Part shown: one piece after another, positions 22,801-37,800 of the stretch
How the letters are laid out: the number at the start of each line of letters is the position of its first letter
How positions within the stretch are numbered: the first letter of the stretch is position 1
Origin: Sipunculus nudus
Lineage: Eukaryota > Annelida > Sipuncula > Golfingiida > Sipunculidae
Length of the DNA: 64,000 bases
Direction of reading: 5' to 3'
Assembly (NCBI GenBank): GCA_026874595.1
Contig: CM049320.1
Location: 21,893,714 to 21,957,713 of the forward strand
Translations under genes and position numbers: made by a program
The notes under the pieces: model-generated
Told to the model about the DNA's origin: nothing
The model's input: only the letters and a program-made list of their open reading frames with translations
The model's database searches: none

Positions 22801-25800
22801 GTGGGAATTTTAAAGCACAAATGTGTATTTCTCAAAGTGCCAAACAAGAACTGGTGTGGTGGTTGAAACATGCTGCTCATAGTCCTAATCCAATTGAACA
22901 TGGGAACCCATCTTTTACGTTGCAAACAGATGCCTCCATGAAGGGCTGGGGTGCAAATCTGTTATGTGGGAACTCCACAGGGGGACACTGGGCAGACTTA
23001 GGCTTGTTTCAACACATTAATTTCCTGGAACTGAAGGCCTCCTTTCTTGGCCTTAAAGCTTTGTGCAAACAGTTAAGTGATACACATGTTCTACTACAAA
23101 TGGACAACACAACTGCTGTGACCTACATAAATAACATGGGGGGCAGTCACTCTCTAGTTTGTAACAATATGGCACAAGCTATTTGGCAGTGGTGCATAGA
23201 TAGAAATATCTGGCTCACAGCAGCACACATCGCAGGCATCAGCAATGTGAAAGCAGACAAAGAGAGTCGCACACTTGATGATAAGACAGAGTGGAAACTT
23301 CGCCCTAGCAGTTTCCAACGTATCATTTCCATGTGGGGATCCCCTGACATTGATATGTTCGCTTCACACCTGAATTTTCAAATAAAACCCTTGTCTCATG
23401 GAGAGCGGACGCTGAAGCTTCTGCGGCCAATGCATTTACTCTGTCGTGGTCAGATTCATTTATGTACATGTTTCCTCCTTTCAGTATGGTGGGCAGAGTA
23501 CTCAAGAAACAGAAGGATGACAAGGGAAAAGCCATTTTGATAGTTCTGGACTCGAAAACCCAAAACTGGTATCCTCTACTGCAGAAATTGATGACAGCAC
23601 CCCCATATATACCAAACCTTACTCACTCTGCCTTTCGACCCGACCAGAACCCACCCATTGTGGCCGAAACTTCAAATGATCGCCTGCCTGGTATCGGGGA
23701 CCAGTTAAACATACAAGATTTGCCAGGTCGAACTTTTTCAGATATTATTCTGAATTCATGGTCCCCCAGCACGAAAAAACAGTACAGTGTTTATATCTCA
23801 AAGTGGATTACTTTTGCAAAGAAACATAACTATAACAAATTTAGGCCTTCCATTCCCCAAGTGCTGGGTTTTCTTACAGATTTGTTTGACAGCGGACTGC
23901 GATACAGTGCCTTGGGCACTGCAAGATCAGCATTAGCTACTACAATCAATCTTGCAGACACTGATTGTGACCTAGGGGAGCATCCATTGATCAAGCGTTT
24001 TTTTAAGGGAGTATTTAAAATGAGCCCGGCTGTCCCGAGATATCATCAAACCTGGGATGTCTCTTTAGTACTAGAGTATTTAAAAAACCTAGCCCCATCA
24101 AATCAGCTTAGCTTACAGGACCTAACCTTTAAATTATCAGTGTTATGTTTTCTTGTCACAGGTCAAAGGTGCCAGACGATACATCTGATGGACATTGAAC
24201 ATATGCAACACACTAATTCCAGTACAATTTTTTACATTCAGGAGTTGGTAAAACACTCCAGGCCAGGTATGCAACAGCCAGAATTAATTTTGCCTGCATA
24301 CCCTGCAGATCAGCGATTATGTGTTGTGACTTGCCTCAAACAATATTTAGAGAAAACAAAAACACTTAGGCAGGGTACCAAACTCTTTTTTAACTACAAC
24401 AAACCTCACAAACATATATCCCGTGCAACACTCTCCAGGTGGGTTTGCACCATGCTTAAAAACACTGGCATAGATACTACCATGTTTACCACACATAGCA
24501 CAAGGTATGCCTCAACCAGTGCTGCATTTACCAAAAATGTGCCACTCGGTGACATTATGGAGTCTGCAGGATGGACACAAGAATGTACCTTTTCAAAATT
24601 CTATAACAAGCCTATTATAAACAAAGAACAGTTTGCAGTGGCCATTCTTAACAGTTGATTTTACAATACACTAACAGGGTAACTGCAAGATTTATGGTAT
24701 CGTTATATCATGATTGTGTTCTTTTTATAATAAACAGGACATCGTATGCATGTTATGGTGGTGGGTACTTTTGAATAAAGATTGTTTTGTGATATTCATG
24801 CCTCCTTTCTTTTTTGGAACTTCAGCCATGTTGGCTTTAAAGTCTCGTTTGGTCTTGCATGCTGGGTGAATGAAAGAATTGAATAATTAAACGAGCCTTA
24901 CCTTAAGGTGATGTTTGATTTAGATTCTTTCATTCACCAGCAGCAAGTAAGATCAAACGCCCACCCCAACTTTCTAGTTACCCAATCCTTTTCTATTTCA
25001 ACATGACTTTGTTCGACCAAATTGACCTCTCAGTATGCGTGCGCACATCTCGTTTGATCTTACTTGCTGCTGGTGAATGAAAGAATCTAAATCAAACATC
25101 ACCTTACAGGTAAGGCTCGTTTAATTATTCAATTAAATGACATCAGTGATGTGGTCTTTTATTTTAAATCATGTCTTTGTTTGAGAGTCATGACGCCACA
25201 TGCTCTTGACACTCGATTTATTTAAAATGTGAAAACACGAAAATAGTTTCTGCAGTCTCCATTTGCCAAACCGGTTTGGTTGCAGTTGCCGTGTGAAAGG
25301 GATATCACACTGCTATCAGTATGGTTGTGTTTAAGCCTGTACCAGTATTGGGTGTACTATAATTATTGTGATGTATTATATCTAGTAATTACAAAGAAAA
25401 CTGGCATCAGTTAATTTATATAAGCATTTCAGTTGGATCTGAACACAAAAATTCTTTCATTTGCAAAGATTGGAGCATAAACACTGTTTTGTTCAGGGGT
25501 CACACAAATGAAACTGTGTTATTGTTAACGTGGGGGCACAAATCACGAGGGGTGAGGGTGTGCGAGGGGGAATCCCCCTCACATGGTGTGGAAATTTTTT
25601 AAAATACATGCTATAAATTGGCATTTCTGTGGGTATTTTTCTTATAAGCTCTTAAAATTTAATTTTTATAGGCTTAAGGGTGACTAAGTGAAAGTCACCA
25701 GTTAAATTTAACTTTCTTGCAAATTGCAAATACTGCCAACATTTTCTTTTTTTTTTGCCTAAGAATGCTCATATCTCAGGGGTGGTTGGGGGTGCCCCCC

Positions 25801-28800
25801 CCCCCCCCCCCCCCCCAGGCTACGGTACTGACAGGGATTTTATTATTTATTCATGAATATATCTACAGTGGAACCTATCTGAAAGACCACCTGTCTAATA
25901 AGACCACCTGACTTATAAGACCCCCATTGAGTGAACTGAACATATTCACATTGGTTATAACTGATCTGACCAATAAGACCACCTTAGATTTAAGAACAGT
26001 TTTGACCAGTCCCATGGATGGTTGTATAAAACAAGTTTCACTGTATGTTGATTAATACACATATATGTATGTTTGCATATATACAGTTTCAGGTGCAAAT
26101 GTTGCGTACCCTCGTGTAACCTGGAACTCCCCCGTGACATCAGTACATTTCTCGAAAACCCAGACTGTAGTGCCCCCTACAGGCAGGATGACAAACAAGA
26201 TGACAGAGCTAGAGTGAGTCTCCTGCCAAGATCTGAGGCCAATATGCAGGACGATGAGAGTAATGATGGTGATGTCCCTCTCCTACAGATGGAGCAAGTG
26301 CAGCATATTGAAGGAGGTTGGCCCATTTATCTCGGAATGCTCAATCGTAAGGCATTTTGTTTTCAGCCATGCCGTGTCGTGGACCAGTTGTTTTCAGTGC
26401 CTGTAGTGACTCCTGCACATAGGTGGTTTGTTCTTGAAATTTCACGTTGCTTTGATTCAGAAATGTGACCTGGAGGGTTCTGTATACTGTGGTTGCTGTT
26501 TTGTTTGCAAGGGTTTTATATTGGCAATATTTGCAAAAGAGATTATCTCTAAAATAAGACCTTGAAGTTCATGAGTAAAAGGACTCCACTGGTAAATATA
26601 ATATAAAAGGGTAAAAGAATGATATTAGGACAAAAAAAATAAAAGGTATGGTTCTCAGGTACTACCACCCACATCAGTTTTAATTCCCCGCATCAAAATG
26701 TTTTATTTTGATTTTCAATAGAAACATACCAATTTTGAGCTCCAGCCACTCAGACATTTCTTTCAATAAGGTAAAATAATACAATTTTGATAAAATCTCC
26801 TTTCTTATGTAGTGCTTCTACTTGTTTAGTGAAAAAAAATCTGTAATTATCATGCTTTCCCCAGATCATATGACATTTTTATTGTAACATTAAAAAAAAG
26901 GTAAAAAAAAATATGCCCACCCGCATCGATTTTTGAAAAAAATGTGCCTGAGAACCAAACCTAATTTTTCTTTTGGGCCATAAATAGATATGGAGAGATT
27001 TTGTGTATTATTGTATCCGCCAAAACAGAGTTTTGCGGATACTATGTTTTCAGCCCACCGCCGCCGCCGCTGCGTAGGTGTCCGGAGAACTCCTCCGTAA
27101 CCGCTGGGCGGAATTTTACGAAACCCAGGATTATGTTCGGGTCACATGTGAACTGCTGCGCTCTGCGTCCGTTTGTGTGTCTGTTTCCACACATAAACCC
27201 ACATATCTCGGGAACCGTTTGACGGATCAGGAAAATTTTTTTGCACAAATATAGCCCTTGAAGAGCTTTATAACATACACAAGAAATGGTGGCGCCACCT
27301 GCAACCATATTTGCACAGTGTCCATCTGTTCGTCTGCCTTGGGTTAAAATCACTCATATCTCTGCAGTGATTTGACTAATTCACCTGAAATTCGGCATGC
27401 GTATACATCCTGGATAGCTTTTCTGATTTTATGACAGGGGGCGCCACCTACATTCAAGTTTACGCTGCAGACATCCAAGCTCATATCTCGGGAACCGTTT
27501 GACCGATTGGGCCAAAATTTTGCATGTGTATAGATCTCACATAGCTCTTTATCATACGCAAAACTGGTGGCGCCACCTGCAGCCATTTTTGCACAGCTCC
27601 CATCTGTTTGTCTGCCATGGGATAAAATCACTCATATCTCGGCAGTGGTTTGACATATCTGCCTAAAATTTTGCAGGTTTATACATCCCCGGACAGCTCT
27701 CTTGATTTTATGGCAGGTGGCGCCACCTGTATTCTAGTTTATGCAGCAGACATCCAAGCTCATATCTTGGGAACCGTTTGACCGATTGGGCCAAGGTTTT
27801 GCATGTGTATAGTTCTCACATAGCTCTTTATCATACGCAAAACTGGTGGGGCCACCTTCAACCATTTTTGCACAGCGTCCATCTGTTTGTCTGCCATGGG
27901 CTAAAATAACTTATAAACATGTAGTGGTTTGACTTATCTGCCTCAAATTTTTTGCATATGTATACAACTTGGACGGCTTTCTGGATTTTGTGGTAGGTGG
28001 CACAACCTACATACACCATTTGGCTGCAGACATCCATGCTAATATGCAACACTTCACTCTCTTTCCCCTTGCCACTCAATCCATGCCTCACTTCACCCAT
28101 TCCACTCTGATTTAGGCGGATACACGTAGTCGCTTGTCGACTACCCGTATTCTAGTTTGTAAATTGAAAGTTGCTGTTATGGATAATATCAGATCTTTCA
28201 AATAATCTGCCAATCAGTGAATCATGAACAATAATTCTACTCCCTTAATATAATGTTTCCAAGATTACAAAAATGGAACCCCCATGAAACATTGAAAAAT
28301 TGATGAATACAAAATTTTGACCCAGCAAATGTAAAGTTATTATTATGACATACTTCACTGTGGTCAATGACTTTAACCCTTGGCACATTAAATTGCAATA
28401 ACATTTGATCACCATGTTCACACTTTAAAGGGACATAATCAGGAACAATATTATGCCTTTTCTTTTACACTATCAGTTAAAGAGGCCCAATCACCTGTTT
28501 GACCTTTATAAACTAAAGGTAATCCCTTGGAGCTTTTATAAAAATAATCCTGAAAACTTTGATATCACTGCACACAGACTGCCTGTTTTGTTTATATTAA
28601 TGTGTTTATAATATGTGGGGGCCTACCGAAATAATAAAAACAAGTTCAACAAGGGCATCTGGCAGCAAGTCAGATGAGCCAGAGCTTTTTAATGGGCACT
28701 ATTGACATTTGCTTTACACAAAGTTTTCAGGCAAAATCATCCCAGCACCTGATCTAAGTACCTCCCCTTGACCTGATTAACACTTTATTATGGTTCTGCA

Positions 28801-31800
28801 TATTAGTATACACAGTCCATGTGTGTCTGTTTACGAAAGCAAGGCAGGGTGACCAGAGGTCTGATTCTGCTTATGCACAACAGATCTGAAACTAGTTCAA
28901 ACATGAACCTTCATGTCATCTGATATATATTCACTGCTGGATGTACATTGCGGTCCATTGGCCAAATATATATTCACTGTAGAACCTATCACAACAGATT
29001 TGTGAGATAGGTCCAGGGGCCTCAGTGGAAATGACACAGGTAACGCAGTGTGAGCCTGTGTATCAGATCTCTGGCCTTAGTCACCAAACTTGATGTTTCA
29101 GCCAGGAGAAAGTTGTATAACATCTTTTTCGCCAAACCAGTCAGGGCATCTCCTGATTGACAGGTGTTGTAGCCCGGTTGATGCACAGAGTCCCATTTGC
29201 TTTGTTGATGTTGATGCCTGTGATGGCACTCGGTCGATAGTTTTTAACACTCATGTACAGGAGTAAGCAAACTGTTTCAGGGCAATATTTTGGGAGGTAC
29301 CAGTTTATAACCATAGGGAATACCCTATTTTTTGTGTTATTTCAACAGGCTTTATAGGTGATTAGTCCCTTTAATTTACCAGGCATCTTATGTATATTAC
29401 ACTCATGATTTATTTGGTTGGTTTTGGTAAATCTTTAATCTTTTAGATTAAACAAATTGCTAGGGAATCCTTCATGGCACATATCTGAATTAAATATGTT
29501 ATTTTCTTTACTTGCATATATACACTTTTGTAGACGCAGCCCTTGTTGAAAAAAGTGGAAATTTTGTTGTAAGTGCACTTGTATGACAGTTTGATGTGTA
29601 TGCAGTGAAGCTCACTTTTAAAAACAAAAAAACATGACAACTGTGTATTTGACACATAAGGTGACAAAATTCTATACTTTCTGTGTCACTTCATGTAAGA
29701 TTTTATCACTGATTTTGTGAATAAATTTATGGTGAACATTTAGTTAATGTATCCCCAAACAAAGTCTGGATACTATCGTTTAAGCGCGGTGGTGCTGCGG
29801 CTGCAGAGATTTCGTTTGGATGCAATAACTCAAAGAATATTTTACGGATCTTTACCAAACTATTCAAAATGGGGATTGACCTTGACCTTGCATACATCCA
29901 TTTTGGGGGAAAATCACACAATTTCTTAAATATCTCAAAAAATCTATTGTGGATTGATCCAAAAATCAACTTGACCGAAGATCTAGGACAGTGTTGTTAC
30001 ATACCGGAAACTGGTGGTGCCACCTGTTATCTTTTTCTTGTTTTTGTGCCTTTTAAAACCCCCATCATTGGCACTTTACGGTACTGTGAGCATTATTAGT
30101 CAAAAAGTAATGGACAGATTTCTTTTATATTATGCTGATATATAGACATGGGTTATGGGATGATGTATATATATATATTGGGGTCATGACCTTTCCTATG
30201 AGAGTGGCCTTGACCTTGAATATTGCAATATATGGTGAAAATTACACAAAATCATTAATATCTCAAGGGATGCATGGATTGGTCCAAAAAACAGCTTGAC
30301 AGAAGATCTTAGATAGTATTGTCATAAACCAGATACTGGTTGCGCCACCTGTTATTCTTTTACTTGTTTTTGTGCCGTTTAATACCCCATCGTTGCCACT
30401 TAACAGTACCGTGAGCATTATAAGTCAATAACTAATGGACAGATTTCTTTCATATTATGCATATATATAGACATGGGTAAGGCGATGATGTATCTTGAAA
30501 TTGGGGTCATGACCTTTCCTATGAGAGTGGCCTTGACCTTGAATATTGCCATATATGGTGAAAAACACACAAAACCATTAATATCTCAAAAAGAAGTGCA
30601 TGGATGGGTCCAAAAATCAACTTGACCGAAGATCTTGGATAGTGTTGTCATGTACCGGAAACTGGTGGCGCCACCTTTTATTCTTTAACTTGTTTTTGTG
30701 CTGTTTAATAACCCATCATTGCTACTTAACAGTACTGTGAGCATTATAAGTCAATAACTAACAGACAGATTTCTTTCATATTATGCATATACATAGACAT
30801 GTGTTAGGATATGGTGTATCTTGAAATTGGGGTCATGACCTTTTCTATGAAGTGATCTTTCTATGAGAGTGGTCTGATATTAATTGCTGCTGAATATAGG
30901 GCGCCTATTCTTAAAGGGGGGGATTAATTGTCTGGGGATACTATGGCACCTGCGGTGCCAAGAAATATCTAGTTTAGTGTGCGCTATAATTACCATATCT
31001 TTACTTTACATTCGCAGTCATATTAGTTTATGACTGTTCATGGCTGTACTTTTCTGTCAACTTTATACATGTGAGTACATATTCCAGCGCTTCTGCTGAC
31101 TTCAATATTACCTGTGTATCTATGTAAACATTGTCTTCTATATTTTCTTATATACAGTCAAGCCCACTTTGTGTCATATTGATTAAAGGAAAATCCTGTT
31201 TATTGCCACATAAATCTGAAACCATTTCTATATACACTTGTTAATCTAACTGTTTATTGTCATGCTTTGAACCCTTGGCAGTGATACCAGTTTCAGTTAA
31301 TATCACATAAAATGTCGACAAGGTGGTCAGTGGGACCAAGAGTCAGTTATCAGTCATGATCAGGAGTATCAAATGGTTTCATCTACCTCCAGTGTGCAGC
31401 AGGCCCTGTATAGTGATACATGTGGGCCACATAACATTTGACCCCTTTACCCAAACACTACATCATATTCTGTTGGAAAATCAGCTTTTAGTCAGTTATT
31501 TTGGGATGTGGCATAAAAAAAATACAGGAAATAAATTATCTGGTGCGCGTACACATAATTGTATCCGCCAAAACAGAGTTTTGAGGGTACTATGTTTTAA
31601 GCACACCGCCACCGTCACATAGGTTTCTAGGAACTCCTTCGTAATACTGGATGGAATTTTATGAAACTTGGAATTATGATCTGGTCACATGTGAACTGCT
31701 GCCCCAAATTTTAGGTTGACCTCTGACCTTTCTTCTTTGCACAGTGTCCACCTGTGCGTCTGTTTTCACACATTAACCAACATATCTTCAGACTCGTTTG

Positions 31801-34800
31801 ATTTATCAGGCTGAAATTCTGCACCAGTGTAGCTCTTGGATAGCTTTATCTCATACAAAAAATGGAGGCCCCACATGCAACTATTTTTGCTTAGCATCCA
31901 TGTGTTCATCTGCCTTTGGTTAAAAACACTCATATCTCTGCAGTGGCTGGATTTATCCATCTGAAATATTACATGTGCATATACATCCTGAATAGCTTTC
32001 GTGATTTCATGACAGGTGGTGGCACCTACATTCAGGTTCATGCTGCAGATATCCATGCTAATATCACCGGATTGGTTTGATGTATCTTCCTGAATATTTG
32101 CATGTGTATAGATCTGACATAGCTCTTTATTATATGCAAAACTGGTGGCACCACTTAGTGTCCATCTGTTTGTCTGCCGTAGGAAAAAATCACTCATATC
32201 TCAGCTGTGGTGTTACTTATCTGCCTAAAATTTTTGTATATGTATACATCTTGGGTAGCTTTCTTGATTTTATGACAGGTGGTGCCACCTATATAAATGT
32301 TCATGCTCAAACATCCATGCTAATATCTCAGGACAGGTTTGACAAATCTTCCTGATTTTTTTGCATGTAAATAGATCTCACTTAACTCTACAGCTAATGC
32401 AAAATTGGTGGCTGAAATAACAACCTTTTTTGCACTGTGTCCATCAGTTCATCTGCCTAGGGTAGAAATCACTCATATCTCAGCAGTGGTTTGATTTACC
32501 AACCTGAAATTTTGCATAGGTATACATCTCTGATAGCTTTCTATTTCAAATAACAGGTGGCACCACCTACAATCATGTTTATGTGGCACACATCCATGCT
32601 AATAACATTCAACACATCTCACTCTTACTTCCCCGTGCCACTCAATTCATGCCTCACTTCACCCATCCCACTCTGATTTTTGTGGATACACTTAGTCACT
32701 TGTCGACTACCCTTTTCTAGTTTGATATGCTATTTTGCTGTAAAAATATCTGTTTGAAAGTTTTTGTTTCCTTTTAATTGTCAAGTTATATATTACCATC
32801 TAAGACATAACCCTTTTTCTGTGACTCAAAAGGACATGGATGTTAAAACCAATATAATATCATATCCTGGTTATTGTCATAATTTAAGCATGATAGACGA
32901 CATGACAATAAGCGGGCTTGACTGTAATCCAGAATTTAGACCATAATCTCCTATATTTTCCTATATTTTTCCACTGCACAATTATGTTTCTGATATAATT
33001 GTAATTATTGAATAATTATAGTTATATAAACTTCTTTTGTATAACTGTACATGTAAATGTTACAGGATTACCAAAAAAGTAATATACTTTACTGTTTATT
33101 ATGAAACTTTGATCCATCCACTTATTTTACCACCAAAATGGTCAAGGATAATAATTTATAGAATTCCTCCAATATTGATAAGCATATTGTTTACCTGAAT
33201 CTATGTCACAAGGGGGGCCATAATATTTATTGGTGAAAGAAGCAGCAGCCTCACCCAAAGTCAATGTAACATAACTTTAGCTGTTGCTTGGAGAACAGTA
33301 GGTCAGAATAATTAATCGTAAAAATACGATTGTGCAGTTAAAACTCCTATACTTTTCCTATATTTTTTTGCAGAATATTCCTATTAACTCCTGTATTTTA
33401 CGCTCATGCAGCAGATATACACTGCAGTCATCTGAGATTTATTTCATGTAACTGCTGTTTTGTGTGGCAAGGTTCTCTAGGCATGACCACCATTGTGTGC
33501 ACAGAGCAAAGAATTGTTATCAGACCAATGGGAGTGTGGTATCACATTGTGCATCCAGCTCCATATTTTAAACATGCAACACCCACTCTCGTTGGTGTGA
33601 TAACACCTGTTCTAGTATAGCACCAAGAATTTGACCAATGAGAGCTTGTGTCACATGTTTGAAATTTGTAGCTGGATGCACAAGGCGATACCATGCTCTC
33701 ATTGGTCTTATTACAGTTCTTTGCTCTAGTGCTCACCCTGGTGGTCATGCCCAGAGAACCTTGCCATACAAAGCAGCAGTTACACAAATTAATGTATGGG
33801 AAGCCTGCAGTGTATAACCGCAGTGTGAGCAGCGTACTGAATTTTTGTCTCAGGTCCTCTCGATAAAACTCCTACATTTCTTTGTGAGTCTGGTGGGAGC
33901 TCTGATATTTTACCCGTTCTTTTTATATCTGTAATCTTAAATAAAGTTTCTTTATTTTTCAGGTACAAACTTTCTCATGAATTACTTGAGTTTTCTAGAA
34001 CATTAGCCACTATATTTAAAACTACCTGAGCAGACCTATAGTTTACTTACCTATGGTAGTAGCCTTAATTGTAAATCTTAGCTACCATCTGTATATGTTT
34101 CTCTTGTTCTGTTCAGTATTTGCTGGTAGAGATTGATAACTTAAAACACATTAATGAACTTTGATTTAAGACATGAATAAAGTGAGAGCTACAAATGTAT
34201 CTCATCATGCAAAAGAAATTTGTGAAAGCTTATTATTTTGGGATAAACGTTAAGCCTGTACGGATTATAATGTTAGCCTGCAATGTAGGGTGAGGCTATA
34301 AATAGACCTGCAGTCATAAAAAGAGGATATATGGTTACCTACAGTAAAATGTTCATTCAGTGTCCAGTAAGCTTGTACAACAAAATAAAACATGCACTAT
34401 ATTGTACTTGTAACAGAAAACCCATGTAGGGGCCAATCACAATATCAAACTGAGTTTTGGCAATGTAAAAAAAGTTCTGAAAAACAAAAAAAAAATATAC
34501 ACAAACTAAAAAAGCTGTAACAAAGTTTAATTTACAGTAAAATGTTCCCACTGTTTTACAATGCAGCAGTTAAACAGAGAATTTTTGTTTCTTTACTCCT
34601 ACAGAGATTACAGAGTCTATGAATGGTCAGCATGACAATGATGACCCTTTACTGGTGTTAGAACAAGAACTGACAGCTGAGGAAGATAAACAGAGGTCTG
34701 AGGGCTGTGGTTTGACAAAATTCCTGCAGGTGGCGCTGTATCATTACGTGGTTGTACCGGTAATCAAAGCCAGATGGGCTGTACTTGGTGAGCAGGTTTC

Positions 34801-37800
34801 GTTATCTCATATATCTTTATATCCTGTCTATGACGGGACATATTATGGTATACTAGCTCTTTCCTGGGCTTAAGTATTTACATTTGCTACTATCATATCA
34901 GGAATTCACCATACAGACTTTACAGGGCTTTAGTGATAAGAGCTGGCACTGAGTTACGTCTATTGGTACATGAAATCATGTTTCATTTTAGGCATTTTAG
35001 TAGCAAATGTAAATACTAAAGCCTTGGCAGGGCTAGCCAATGCCCAAATGGTCGTGATCTTTTCAGCCAGCAGGCACATGTATAACATTTTGACTGTGTT
35101 CGCTGCATGTACATCTAAATATCTCATGTTGACTGGCTGAGCTAGAGTTGGTTACATTTTCTTTAAACAGGCCCACTTTGAAGAGCGATGGTCTGGTTAA
35201 CGGTAACACTTAGACTGAGGGTTTAAGTGTTAAAAGTCTGGATGAACTAAACATAGGCGAGGGCCAAAAATATTTAAACTGATTAAATGGGAATATTAGT
35301 AGCCAAGTGGAAGCCCACAATAGGCCATGCATGAATGAACCATGTTGGTTTTGAATAAAAATTCTTGGAAAGACCACCAATTACTGCTGACTACTTTGGA
35401 AAAGACCATAGTTAAGCGAGGTGGTGATGTGTGGCGCTGACCCTCCCATAACTGGTGGAGTTTACAAGTCGATGAAATAGTATGTCAGAGAGTGGTTATT
35501 TAGTTATATAATTTGCCATAAGGTGGTAGCACCTGTTCTAAGCGTTGCGACACACGTTTTAATGATTGCAATGACAGAGCCAGTCTCTATGGTTTACCTA
35601 CGGCCCGTCTGTTAACTATTACGATAATTTACTGGGGCTTTGATGGATTTTCACCAAAATCTTAACTATTTAATGATAGATTTTCTCACACAAGATCTGT
35701 TATTGGCAAAATCCACACATATTTAATAATGTCAGAGGTCACTAGGCTACTGTGTGGTGTTAATGCAAAAACTGTCCAGGAATATGATTGCTTTTGATAA
35801 AACTCCAGAGAAATATTCACCACTATAGTATCTCATCTGAGTTTGATTTCTGACAAAATCCATGCATATTTAATGAGGTCAAAGGTCACCAGACTTCAGT
35901 GGCAACTTGATTATTTACTAAAAATCAAATGGATTGTCATGAAACTCATTATGAATGGCAAATACAGTTTCTCACCTAAATTACTTTCTCGCCAAAATTC
36001 AGGCATATGTAATGAGGTCAGAGGTCACAAGACATGCGACAGGTGTATTATGCACCATTTGCAATGCTCCTGTTTTGTATTTACAGTAGAGTGACATGAA
36101 TGTCAGGGAAACCTGTTCCTTATCTTCTAAAATGATTTATAAGTATTCCTAGCTAAGTTGTCTTTTATTTATAAAATAATTTTTTTTTAATTTTACAAAA
36201 GTTTCTAAGTAAAACCATCCCTGCACTCAGACTTCAATGCACCTATTTTTGATACATTGTTTTGGTTTAGTGTTTGAATAAAACAGTCCATATATGTCTG
36301 TTTACCATGAAAAGATTGAGTGATGAGATGTCCTTGCACATATGTGACAAATCCCAAATAAGGAGAAAAAAAAATAGTAGATGAAAACAAAGAAGATGCA
36401 TTGAAAAATCTTTATTTATGAAGTTGTGCGGTATTGCCATGTTTCTTTCATGTTTAAAAATGAAAATTAATTTTTTAAAGAATCAAGTAATTTAAAAAAT
36501 CAATTCCATGATAGAAAGAAACATCAGACACAGGAAAAACATAAAACATTTCTAGACTGGGACATGTAGTTTGATATTTGCCCATTTAAAAGAGGTTTGC
36601 TGTTACTGGATTCTTAAAATTGTGTGCCATTTAAAATTTTCAAAAATGATAAAATTTCATAAGAAAATGAATGTGTATTTTGAAATACATTTTTGATTAG
36701 AAGGAGCTCTGTATCAAGTTCAAAATGATATTAACTTTATGGGGTCTAATATTCATTTGAAACAGCCTTTTGATTGATTTAAAATTAAGGGGATTTTGCC
36801 AGCGATGTTAACTTAACAGAAAAAAGGCTAAAATACACCTTTAACTTGGATTCAGTAAATAATTGATTATTTGATAGAATATTATATATATATTCTTTGT
36901 AGTGGTGTACATTGTGGTCCTGACAGTATCCTGTGGGTTGATGAGTCAGCTCAAACCAGCCTCTAAGCCCCCGCAGCTTTTCCAGGAAAACACCAACTTA
37001 CAGCAGCTGCTAGACCTGGCCTACAACTTCAGTGAGAGCAGCATTAAGTGTGACTTCTGTTCTGGAGTCTGGAAGGTATATATACCCCCATCCCTCCTGT
37101 ATTTCATAGTAGCCCTGGTCACCTATGGTCAATTAATACTCCACAAATAGAGCTATGTTATTATATGAATCAATGGAAATTGAATAAAATGTCATATTAA
37201 TTTGCTATAACCTGTAATTACACTTTTAAATGATACAACTGAATCTGAACATCTATAAAGCACTCATCATGCCATTTTGTGGTCAGCTCCTTATTCTTAT
37301 TGTTTGTTCACCTAATTACTGCAGACAGCATGTAAAAGGACTTCTTGTCCTTGCATGCCCTATTGCTGCATCGATACAAAAAATGAACCATATATAATGG
37401 ATAATAATTTAATAACTAAACCATTAGTATGCCAAGAATGCATGCTTGGCACACAAAGGCTGTTCACCAGAAAACACATGTGCCTGGCCTCTTGTAACTG
37501 ATAGCTGCCCTCCAGCAGGGCTCTGGCCTGTGACCAGGTGGCCAGTAATGTCATGTTGGAACCCTCTATATGGCTATAGATTCTGAAGCATGCGCTCTTA
37601 AAGGTGGTGTTCTGTCCATGCATATGCAATTGGTATGCAGCTGGGATTTGGACACATTATTTTCTCTTTGAGTGACTCTACTAATCTGTGTATCCATGTT
37701 GCCATATATGCAAATATGTGGGAAAATCCCTCTTATGATTTTGTGACTCTGGTATTTTCATGTGTCCCGTCAGCATAGTGTATGAGAATGTGCTTATATG

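Larger units (their letters stand above)
19942..25134 (+). mobile_element. DIRS-type tyrosine-recombinase retrotransposon, ~5.2 kb, near-complete
   Basis: Three reading frames in DIRS order (gag-like, RT/RNase H, tyrosine recombinase) lie between split inverted repeats. The internal complementary region at 24843-24960 is the inverse of the element's two ends joined: its first part matches 19943-19980 exactly and its second part matches 25050-25130 with a small indel. The shared pentamer CAATT marks both ends (19942-19946, 25130-25134) and the junction in the internal region. There is no target duplication beyond this, as expected for recombinase-mediated insertion. It is in the sense orientation in intron 5 of the transporter gene. 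Confidence 0.93.
19802..25301. mobile_element. Possible MITE split by the DIRS insertion
   Basis: The left arm CCCTCTTTCACACAGCAAATG (19802-) and the right arm, read inversely, CCCTTTCACACGGCAACTG (to 25301) match apart from a 2 base indel and a few substitutions. Inner CCAAA..GGTTTGG motifs also face each other. Without the DIRS element it would be roughly 310 bases. No clear target duplication was found, so this is tentative. Confidence 0.42.
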
